64,000 bases of DNA from Streptomyces sp. R21 (lineage in GTDB: Bacteria > Actinomycetota > Actinomycetes > Streptomycetales > Streptomycetaceae). Made by a program: the position numbers and the translations under genes. The notes beneath the pieces were generated by a model, which did no database searches, had not been told where the DNA came from, and saw only the letters and a list, made by a program, of their open reading frames with translations. Location of the stretch: positions 8,958,501 through 9,022,500 of the forward strand of contig NZ_CP163435.1 in assembly GCF_041051975.1 (NCBI RefSeq), read 5' to 3'. Shown in pieces: positions 10,201 to 15,589 of the stretch; position 1 is the first letter of the stretch; every line of letters starts with the position of its first letter.

Positions 10201-11177
10201 CCGATGTGCGGATCGTCGCCGCCGACGTGGCCGACCGCGGCGCGGTCGAGCGGCTGATCGGGGCATGCGACCCACCCCTGACGGCGGTCGTGCACACGGC
10301 GGCCGTGCTCGACGACGGCGTGCTCGCCACTCAGACACCGGCCCGCATGGACACCGTGCTGAAGGCGAAAGCGGATGCGGCCTGGGTGCTGCACGAGGCC
10401 ACCGCGCGCCTTCCGTTGTCGGCGTTCGTGCTCTACTCCTCCGTCGCAGGCGTCTTCGGCAAGGCCGGACAGGCCAACTACGGTGCGGCCAACCGCTTCC
10501 TGGACGCGCTGGCCTGTCATCGCCGTGCGCTCGGTCTGCCGGCGGTGTCGCTGGCGTGGGGATTGTGGGAACCGGGCAGCGGTCTCGGTGACCAGATCTC
10601 CGACCTCGCCCGGCGGCGCATCCGCGCGTCCGGCATCGCCGGTCTCAGCGCGGAGCAGGGGCTGGCACTGTTCGACGCCGCGATCGGCTCCGCGGAACCG
10701 GTGCTGGTGCCGGTCCTGTTCGACCCGACCGCGACAGCTCTGCCGCCGATCGTCGGCAGCCTCGTAGGCAACCATCTGCCACCGGCCCGGCGGAGCTGGC
10801 CCGCGCAGATGCCGGAACCGGAGCTGCGCGAACTGCTGCGGGCCGAAATCGCCGCCGTGCTCGGTCAACCCGACCCGGCGGCGCTGCCCGACGACAAGCC
10901 GTTCACCGACCTCGGCTTCGACTCGCTTGCGGTGATCCAGATCCGCAACCGACTCAACGAGCTCACCGGGCTCGATCTGCCGGCGAGGCTGCTCTTCGAG
11001 AAACCGACGGTCGGCGGGCTCGCCGACCACCTGCACGGCGAGCTGTTCGGCCGGGAAGGCGGGGAAGGCGGGGAAGGCAGGGAAGGCGGGGAAGGCGGGG
11101 AAGGCGAGGTAGGCCGCGAGGCCCGAGCGACCACCCCACCTGGGGAGCCGAGGGACGCGACGAGGTACCGGCCATGA
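4290..11177 (+). CDS. Type I polyketide synthase, AL-ACP-KS-AT-DH-KR-ACP, without thioesterase
   Basis: This 2295-residue enzyme activates its own starter acid and extends it once. An acyl-AMP ligase fills about residues 1-490, with YTSGTTGRQKG at about 155, YGATE, GWYRTGD and a terminal PRTASGK lysine. ACP1 carries its serine at S534 (LGLSSL). The ketosynthase (about 603-1030) has C780 and both histidines. The acyltransferase has GHSVG (S1237) and HAFH (1333-1336), which predicts malonyl-CoA. The dehydratase has H1529 and D1675. The ketoreductase has GTGALG near 1924, an LDD motif (B-type) and Y2064. ACP2 has GFDSL (S2212). The predicted ACP2-bound product is a trans-2-enoyl chain. No release domain is present, so a partner or the next genes must unload it. 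Codon 9 is TTA, which implies bldA-dependent translation. The stop overlaps the next start (ATGA). The GTG start has a weak ribosome site. Confidence 0.92.
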   Translation: MDLVREELLRPLVALLSQHPAERPAFTDSRRTVTYGDLLLSSGRIASGLGVARGDRVLLHVGSRVEFVTYALAVLRSAAVGVPLSVRATEAELAHYADDSGATLLITEARHAAMAERLRERQPDLRVLIAEDGPTAASGPPRDDLGIDEPAWLLYTSGTTGRQKGVLTTQRAMLWSAAACYAPMFGLSEQDTILWPLPMHHCFALSFALVGTVATGAHTRIVDGDLAAVLAEHPGCVLAGVPATYAQLAYEDGDMGVPPRLCITAGAPCTAATRAAVMDLFGTPLLDCYGATETSGKIAVQLPGETGGMDGMGDTGLTPVHGVDVRVVDGEILVRTPGLMLGYHGQPASSVDDGWYRTGDAGRFEGGRLTVAGRLDDVIICGGQNVHPLEVEAVIAESPSVRDVLVVGSPDDLAGEVPVAFVVPDADGFDPEELRRLCLRRLSLYKVPVEFRRVETIPRTASGKPLRRAMAEQAAERGELSRTGLEELVREEVAALCDGDGGGGGDGGGPGFGAGESGSDRWHDRAFTDLGLSSLGGVQLRRRIAARTGLALPQSLVYDFPTPGELIDALARMMSRREPVSGSGQASQSLPDAGAARPGTHEPIAIVAMACRYPGGVESPEDLWRLVSDGVDATGDFPADRGWDLDTLYDTDPDRIGGSTTRRGGFLYGAADFDAGMFRISPSEALATDPQQRLLLETSWELFERAGIDTTTLRASGSGTGGGGAAGVFIGVMNEDYASRFESHELEGRLGIGSSHAVASGRISYTFGLTGPAVTVDTACSSSLVALHWAAKALRTGECSLAVAGGATVMSTPRTFLAFSRQRGLSPDGRCRSYAADADGTAWSEGVGIVLLERLSDARRNGHPVLAVLRGSAMNADGASNGLTAPSARAQREVIRSALADAGLSTADVDAVDGHGTATPLGDPIEAEALLATYGQDRDQDRPLWLGSVKSNLGHTQAAAGVAGVIKMVEALRHEQLPPSLYADRPSPRIDWSAGRVSLLAAGRPWPTSDRTRRAAVSSFGIGGTNAHVIIEEAPPEDACTDTATGTVTGTATGTGRDAGAAAAQARVNDPVAQREFPTPPWLLSGADGPALRSVAAGLLQAPDDIDVGYTLAVGRTALAHRAVIAAGDRAALRALAAGERAGATVPAAACLAFLFSGQGAQRAGMGRELARAFPVFTEAFDQACRALGGSVRELAFGGEPLDRTDQAQATLFAFEVALYRLLESWGVRPDVLVGHSVGEIAAAHVAGVLSLDDAATLVTARGRLMAELPAGGVMIAVDATEAEVAPLVAEVAGRVSIAAVNGPHAVVVSGEEAATTAVARRFGRSTSLRVSHAFHSPLMEPMLDAFREVARSLTYHRPEIPLISGLTGRFSDEMCSAEYWVRHARHTVRFSDAISTLAESGVTSCLEVGPDAVLSRAAAAVLPATVPAVPATRAGSDEGETLLAGLGAVHTAGVYVDWRSVFAGSDARLFPLPTYPFQRSRYWLDPPQPGGGGRDHALLEPALVAPDSPRIVHGGSIAVRAHGWLADHVVGDSALVPATAFVDIALHAGAGAGVDELTIEAPLRLAAADTVQLQVVVDGQRIDIYAKQRAADRWTRHASGRLSQRGPAPEPYRAEWPPADATQLDVAGRYDTFAYGPAFRAVTALWSRGDEVFAEVSLPDGVAGRFGLHPVLLDAAVHVAALAEGPSGGARVPFVWNGVELYAPGTRSARIRCVRTGSDTIGVYLFDDAGEPVATVASMFTRPMAPQDTMLFRPQWIPVPAVPATGETTVVEIVDGRSGAVRSADDRSVAVRSLTTRALDALHAWQGQGQGQEHDGHGRDGHGQGHRGRLVVVTRNATTPDPDLAAAAVGGLVSAAAAEHPERITLVDLDSDLPVDRVLDLVGGNHEPQLAIRDGVPHALRIRRAAPSDTRPIDPSGTVLITGGTGALGALLARHLVHEHGVRHLVLVSRRGPAAPDAEHLRTELSELGADVRIVAADVADRGAVERLIGACDPPLTAVVHTAAVLDDGVLATQTPARMDTVLKAKADAAWVLHEATARLPLSAFVLYSSVAGVFGKAGQANYGAANRFLDALACHRRALGLPAVSLAWGLWEPGSGLGDQISDLARRRIRASGIAGLSAEQGLALFDAAIGSAEPVLVPVLFDPTATALPPIVGSLVGNHLPPARRSWPAQMPEPELRELLRAEIAAVLGQPDPAALPDDKPFTDLGFDSLAVIQIRNRLNELTGLDLPARLLFEKPTVGGLADHLHGELFGREGGEGGEGREGGEGGEGEVGREARATTPPGEPRDATRYRP
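9705..9780 (+). repeat. In-frame low-complexity repeat in the PKS linker (GQ/HG-rich)
   Basis: About five GGGGCA-type hexamers followed by CATGGGC variants encode a Gln/Gly/His-rich stretch before the ketoreductase. It keeps the frame and lies outside catalytic motifs, so it should act as a flexible linker. Similar simple-sequence linkers occur near 5785-5820, 7410-7465 and 11053-11115 of the same gene. Confidence 0.7.
11053..11115 (+). repeat. Tandem 9-bp repeat (GGGAAGGCG) at the PKS C-terminus
   Basis: Six near-perfect copies of GGGAAGGCG (11053-11106) and one degenerate copy encode a Gly/Glu/Arg tail after ACP2. The unit is a multiple of three, so gain or loss of copies would keep the frame and change only tail length. 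Confidence 0.85.
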
Positions 11178-12064
11178 GCGACACCGAGACGGAGACGGCC
11201 GGCGAGGGCGAGAGCACGGGTGCTGCGGCAGCCCGACTCACCGGGCGCCCCGTGACAGGTGAGCGCCCGCTGTCCGGAACACTCGCCGAAGTCACCCTCG
11301 ACGGCGGCCAGTTGGTGATGGCCAAGCGCGGTGACGACCCCGGTGAGGTGCGGGCCGAGGCGTCAGGGCTGCGCTGGCTGGCCGACACCGGCACGGTCCG
11401 TGTCCCGGGGGTGCACGGCCATGACCGGCGCTGGTTGGTGACCGACCGGGTCCCGCCGGGTCGGCCGAGCGCACGGGCAGCGGCGGAGTTCGGACGCGAC
11501 CTGGCCGCCCTGCATGCCGCCGGCGCACCCGCGTTCGGAGCCCCGCCACCCGGCGGCCTCGAAGACGCGTACATCGGGCGCGCTCCGATGCGCAACGCCC
11601 CCGGCACGGCGGACTGGCCGAGCTGGTACGCCGAGCACCGCGTGCTGCCCTATCTGCGCAGCGCGGTGGACGACGGCACGGTGCGCCACGCCGAGGCGGC
11701 CGTGGTCGAGAGTGTCTGCGAGCGGCTGCCGGAGCTGGCGGGCCCTGCCGAGCCGCCCGCTCGGCTGCACGGCGACCTGTGGAACGGCAACGTGCTGTGG
11801 GGCGCCGACGGGCACGTCTGGTTGATCGACCCGGCCGCGCACGGCGGCCACCGGGAGACCGACCTGGCGATGCTCCACCTGTTCGGCTGCCCTTACCTGG
11901 AGCGGGTGTTGGACGGCTATCAGGACGCGGCGCCGCTCGCCGACGGCTGGGCGGACCGCATCGGACTGCACCAGCTCTTCCCGCTGCTGGTGCACACGGT
12001 GCTGTTCGGCCGCGGCTACGCCGAGCAGACGCTCGTGGTGGCACGGTCGGTCTTGGCGGGGTGA
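11174..12064 (+). CDS. Fructosamine-kinase-family small-molecule kinase
   Basis: The 296-residue protein has the APH/fructosamine-3-kinase fold. It would transfer phosphate from ATP to a hydroxyl on a ketosamine or other small molecule in the cytosol. The catalytic loop LHGDLWNGNVLW is at about 198-209 (D201 base, N204), and the metal-binding aspartate is D219 in LIDPAAHGG. An acidic, Thr-rich 25-residue N-terminus precedes the fold. Its ATG overlaps the PKS stop by ATGA, so translation is coupled and a role on the same product is likely, such as tailoring or self-protection. Stand-alone FN3K homologues are common housekeeping deglycation kinases, so context alone does not prove a biosynthetic role. 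Confidence 0.8.
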   Translation: MSDTETETAGEGESTGAAAARLTGRPVTGERPLSGTLAEVTLDGGQLVMAKRGDDPGEVRAEASGLRWLADTGTVRVPGVHGHDRRWLVTDRVPPGRPSARAAAEFGRDLAALHAAGAPAFGAPPPGGLEDAYIGRAPMRNAPGTADWPSWYAEHRVLPYLRSAVDDGTVRHAEAAVVESVCERLPELAGPAEPPARLHGDLWNGNVLWGADGHVWLIDPAAHGGHRETDLAMLHLFGCPYLERVLDGYQDAAPLADGWADRIGLHQLFPLLVHTVLFGRGYAEQTLVVARSVLAG

Positions 12065-12098
12065 CCGGCGGCAGGAATCCGGGCGTCGGGGCAGGACG

Positions 12099-12140
12099 TG
12101 CGTGGACGGGTCTTCACGACATGCGTGGACGGGGCTTCAC
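12099..12140 (+). repeat. Direct repeat upstream of the cyclase gene
   Basis: The 19-base sequence TGCGTGGACGGGTCTTCAC (12099-12117) recurs with one mismatch at 12122-12140, 23 bases on, in the 183-base gap between the kinase and the cyclase. Paired direct repeats about two helical turns apart are a common arrangement for activator sites. The gap may therefore hold a second promoter, but no regulator is identified. Confidence 0.4.
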
Positions 12141-12247
12141 AGGGACACCGGCCCGCGTCAGGATCTTCCTGGGTCCGGGCATCCGCCCGTCTCCAGTCTT
12201 CAATCCCGCGGATCGCCGACGCTTCACCGCCGTTTCAGGAGGCCCTC

Positions 12248-13033
12248 GTGTCCGAGCCGTCCGTCCTCGCCGCTCTGGTGTCCGCGCTGCGGAGTGGGGC
12301 GATCGAGGTCGTCGACCTCACGTCACCGCTGTCGTCGTCGACGCCGGTGATCCAGTTGCCCTCCGAGTTCGGCCAGACCGCGGTGTTCGAACTGGAGGAG
12401 ATCAGCAGATACGACGACCGGGGCCCGGCCTGGTACTGGAACAACTTCCGCAGTGGCGAGCACACCGGCACCCACTTCGACGCCCCGAACCACTGGGTCA
12501 CCGGGAAGGACCTCGACGACGTCGCGTCGGTGCCGGCGCGTCGGCTGATCGCACCGGCGGCCGTGCTGGACTTCTCCGCCGAGGCGGAACAGGACCCCGA
12601 TTTCCTCGTCGAGGTGGACCACGTGAAGGCGTGGGAGGGGGCGAACGGGCCGCTGCCCGAAGGCGGTTGGCTGCTGCTGCGCACCGGCTGGGACGCCCGC
12701 TCGAACACGCAGGAGGCGTTCCTCAACGCGGACGAGAACGGCCCGCACACCCCTGGCCTGTCCCCGGAGTGCGCCCGCTGGGTGGTGCAGGAGTCACCGG
12801 TGATCGGCCTCGGCGTCGAGACGGTGGGCACCGACGCCGGACGTGCGCACTCGTTCGACCCGGCCTTCCCGTGCCACTCCCACCTCATGGGCGGCGGCAA
12901 GTACGGTCTGACCCAGTTGCAGAACCTGGCCGCGCTGCCGGCCACCGGGGCCGTGATCATCGCGGGACCGCTGCCCATCGTCACGGGGTCGGGGGCTCCC
13001 GCACGGGTGCTCGCCCTGGTGGAGCGGTCATGA
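12248..13033 (+). CDS. Cyclase-family (kynurenine-formamidase-like) metal-dependent hydrolase
   Basis: The 261-residue protein belongs to the cyclase family (PF04199), Zn/Mn enzymes that hydrolyse amides or lactones or close rings. The metal-binding signature HTGTHFDAPNH is at residues 72-82, and a second His-containing stretch (PCHSHLMGGGKYG) lies near the C-terminus. The GTG at 12248 was chosen because a perfect AGGAGG lies just before it; an upstream extension has no ribosome site. Its stop is ten bases before the ThDP enzyme start, so the two form an operon. In this locus it could hydrolyse or cyclise the polyketide product or an adduct made by the ThDP enzyme. The substrate is unknown. 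Confidence 0.85.
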   Translation: MSEPSVLAALVSALRSGAIEVVDLTSPLSSSTPVIQLPSEFGQTAVFELEEISRYDDRGPAWYWNNFRSGEHTGTHFDAPNHWVTGKDLDDVASVPARRLIAPAAVLDFSAEAEQDPDFLVEVDHVKAWEGANGPLPEGGWLLLRTGWDARSNTQEAFLNADENGPHTPGLSPECARWVVQESPVIGLGVETVGTDAGRAHSFDPAFPCHSHLMGGGKYGLTQLQNLAALPATGAVIIAGPLPIVTGSGAPARVLALVERS

Positions 13034-13043
13034 GGAGCACCTC

Positions 13044-14684
13044 ATGAAGGTCGCCGAAGCCGTCGGGCGGGCCGTCACCGCCGCCGGGGTCGACCACGTG
13101 TTCGGTGTGGTCGGTTCGGGCAACTTCCATCTGACCAACGCCATGGTCGCGGCCGGCGCCCGGTTCGTCGCCGCACGCCATGAGGGCGGCGCGGCGACGA
13201 TGGCCGACGCGTACGCCCGGATGAGCGGCACGGTGGCCGCGCTGAGCGTGCATCAGGGACCTGGTCTGACGAACGCGGTCACCGGCATCGCGGAGGCGGC
13301 CAAGAGCCGTACACCGCTCCTCGTGCTCGCTGCCGAAGTGACCAGGCCGACATCCAACTTCTACGTCGACCAGGCGGCCCTGGCCCACGCGGTGGGCGCG
13401 GTCACGGCGCGCGTGACCTCGGCGGAGAACGCCGTCGAGCAGGCCTGCGCCGCAGTGCGACAAGCCCTCCACGAGCGCCGCACCGTGGTGCTGAACCTTC
13501 CCCTTGAGGTGCAGGCCCTGGACGTACCGGACGACGCGCCGGCCCTGGTCGTGCCGCCGCCCCCGCGGGCGGCGGTCAAGCCGACGGCAGCCGACGTGGC
13601 GGCGTTGGCGCAGGTGCTCGACCGGTCCCGGCAACCGGTCTTCGTGGCCGGCCGGGGAGCACGCGGACCCGGTTGCCGCGAGGCCCTCGTCGCGCTCGCC
13701 GAGCGCTACGGCGCACTGCTCGCGACATCGGCCGTCGCGCGCGGGCTGTTCCACGGCGACCCGTGGTCGCTCGATGTGTCCGGCGGCTTCTCGTCCCCGC
13801 AGGCGGCCGAGCTGATCCGGTCGGCGGACGTGATCGTGGGCTGGGGCTGCGCGCTGAACATGTGGACGACGCGGCACGGACGACTGATCGGTCCGCAGAC
13901 GACCGTCGTACAGGTCGACGACGAAGCGTCGGCACTCGGCGTGCACCGGGCGGTGCAGCTCGGTGTCACCGGCGATGTGCGACTCACCGCGCGGCGTGTG
14001 CTGGAGACGGGCGGCGGGCAGCGGGAGGGCTTTCGGAAGGCGGCCCTCGCCGCCGGCCTCGCTGAACGCGTGCGCATGCGGGACGTGCCGTACGAGGATG
14101 GCGGCAGCCGCGAGCGGATCGACCCGCGGACGCTGAGCATCGCGCTCGACGACATCCTTCCCGCCGAGCGGGTGATCGGCGTGGACTCCGGCAACTTCAT
14201 GGGCTACCCGAGCACCTACCTGTCGGTGCCCGACCAGCACGGCTTCTGTTTCACCCAGGCGTTCCAGTCGATCGGGCTGGGGCTGGCGACCACGATCGGC
14301 GCGGCGCTCGCGCGACCGGACCGGCTCCCCGTGGCCGCGCTCGGCGACGGCGGCGCGCTGATGGGCGCGGCCGAACTCGACACGGTGCGCCGGCTGGGGC
14401 TGCCGATGGTGGTCGTCGTCTACAACGACGACGCCTACGGAGCGGAGGTGCACCACTTCGGGCCCGACGGACACGTGCTCGACACGGTCGAGTTCCCGCC
14501 GACGGACATCGCCGCGGTGGCGCGCGGCTACGGCTTCGAAGCGGTGACCGCGCGCACGGTCACCGACCTGAAGGCCGTGTCGGACTGGCTGGCAGGGCCA
14601 CGAACCGCGCCCCTGCTCATCGACGCCAAGGTGGCCGGCGACCGCGGGGCCTGGTGGCTGGAGGAGGCGTTCCGGGGCCACTGA
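13044..14684 (+). CDS. Thiamine-diphosphate-dependent enzyme, acetolactate-synthase-like
   Basis: The 546-residue protein has the three-domain layout of the acetolactate synthase/benzoylformate decarboxylase superfamily. It would make or break C-C bonds next to a carbonyl. The PYR-domain glutamate that activates the cofactor is E47 in RHEGGAAT. The cofactor motif starts at GDG (434-436) and ends at YNDDA (460-464). Differences from housekeeping IlvB argue against branched-chain amino acid synthesis: no regulatory subunit gene is adjacent, and the partners are a cyclase and a PKS. An acyloin-type condensation onto the PKS product or a diketone cleavage (as in cyclohexane-1,2-dione hydrolase) are both possible, but this is inference. 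Confidence 0.82.
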   Translation: MKVAEAVGRAVTAAGVDHVFGVVGSGNFHLTNAMVAAGARFVAARHEGGAATMADAYARMSGTVAALSVHQGPGLTNAVTGIAEAAKSRTPLLVLAAEVTRPTSNFYVDQAALAHAVGAVTARVTSAENAVEQACAAVRQALHERRTVVLNLPLEVQALDVPDDAPALVVPPPPRAAVKPTAADVAALAQVLDRSRQPVFVAGRGARGPGCREALVALAERYGALLATSAVARGLFHGDPWSLDVSGGFSSPQAAELIRSADVIVGWGCALNMWTTRHGRLIGPQTTVVQVDDEASALGVHRAVQLGVTGDVRLTARRVLETGGGQREGFRKAALAAGLAERVRMRDVPYEDGGSRERIDPRTLSIALDDILPAERVIGVDSGNFMGYPSTYLSVPDQHGFCFTQAFQSIGLGLATTIGAALARPDRLPVAALGDGGALMGAAELDTVRRLGLPMVVVVYNDDAYGAEVHHFGPDGHVLDTVEFPPTDIAAVARGYGFEAVTARTVTDLKAVSDWLAGPRTAPLLIDAKVAGDRGAWWLEEAFRGH

Positions 14685-14825
14685 ACCGTCAGCCCGAAGG
14701 GCAACAGGGAGGTCGGCAGCCCCGGCAAGTGGCCGGCCGCCGGGCTTCGACGGCCCTACGGCACCACGAGCCGGTGCTGGCCTGGGTCGGTGTAGCCCCG
14801 ACCGCCCGGGATGCGGGCGAACCAC

Positions 14826-14855
14826 CCGGCGGCGGGACTCTCGCCCCGCCGCCGG
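14826..14855. terminator. Strong GC hairpin between convergent ThDP and cyclophilin genes
   Basis: CCGGCGGCGGG and its exact complement CCCGCCGCCGG form an 11-bp stem around an 8-base loop, four bases past the cyclophilin stop. No clear T-run follows, which is usual in Streptomyces. It could stop both converging transcripts. Confidence 0.65.
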
Positions 14856-14859
14856 AGGA

Positions 14860-15351
14860 TCACACGGTGCCGCAGTCCTCGATGACGACCTTCTTGGAGG
14901 TGGCGCCGGAGCGGCTGCCAAGCCCTTCGATCGCCTTGACGACGTCCATGCCAGCGACGACCTCGCCGAAGACCACGTGCTTGCCGTCCAGCCAGTCCGT
15001 GACGATCGTGGTGACGAAGAACTGCGAGCCGTTGCTGTTCGGGCCCGCGTTGGCCATGCTCAGCAGACCCGGCTTGGTGTGCTTGAGCTGGAAGTTCTCA
15101 TCGGCGAACTTCTCACCGTAGATGCTCTTGCCGCCCGTGCCGTTCTGCCGGGTGAAGTCCCCGCCCTGCAGCATGAAGTCAGGGATGACCCGGTGGAACG
15201 GCGAGCCCTTGAAGCCGAAACCGTGCTCGCCGGTGGCGAGCTCACGGAAGTTGCGGGCTGTCTTCGGGACGACGTCGTCGTACAGCTTGAACTCGATGCG
15301 GCCGAGCGGCTCGCCGTTCGCGGTCACGTCGAAGAAGACGTTCTCACTCAT
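14860..15351 (-). CDS. Cyclophilin-type peptidyl-prolyl cis-trans isomerase
   Basis: The 163-residue cytoplasmic protein is a complete single-domain cyclophilin that speeds proline isomerisation during folding. FHRVIPDFMLQGGDFT holds the catalytic Arg and the Phe/Met/Gln pocket, GSQFFVTT is the substrate-binding strand, and DGKHVVFGEVVAGMD is the terminal family motif. The ATG at 15351 was chosen because AAGGAG lies eight bases upstream. An in-frame extension to 15483 has no cyclophilin homology. It is monocistronic. Confidence 0.95.
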   Translation of the reverse strand: MSENVFFDVTANGEPLGRIEFKLYDDVVPKTARNFRELATGEHGFGFKGSPFHRVIPDFMLQGGDFTRQNGTGGKSIYGEKFADENFQLKHTKPGLLSMANAGPNSNGSQFFVTTIVTDWLDGKHVVFGEVVAGMDVVKAIEGLGSRSGATSKKVVIEDCGTV

Positions 15352-15589
15352 TGCTCTGCTCCTTGTGGGTCGAAGGTTCGCATCGAGCATAGGAGACAGT
15401 TTGTCGATCACCGATTCGACGACCTGCGACATCCCGGCCGGCCACCCCTGTCGGGGCACGCCCGGGAGGCTCCTCCTCGCCATGAGGTTGCTGTGAATTC
15501 ACGAGGCGCTTGAACACGCCCGGGGTCAACTGCGTATAGGGCGAGGGATTTCCATGCCCGAGCCGACCACGAGGCGCAGGAGTACTTCC

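Noticed and set aside
6894..11036. Minus-strand open frame of 1380 codons opposite the PKS
   Set aside because: It is a shadow of the PKS coding strand and has no ribosome site or domain signature.
13044..14684. Housekeeping acetolactate synthase (ilvB)
   Set aside because: There is no regulatory subunit or ilvC/leu gene nearby, and the operon partner is a cyclase. The family match alone does not support branched-chain amino acid synthesis.
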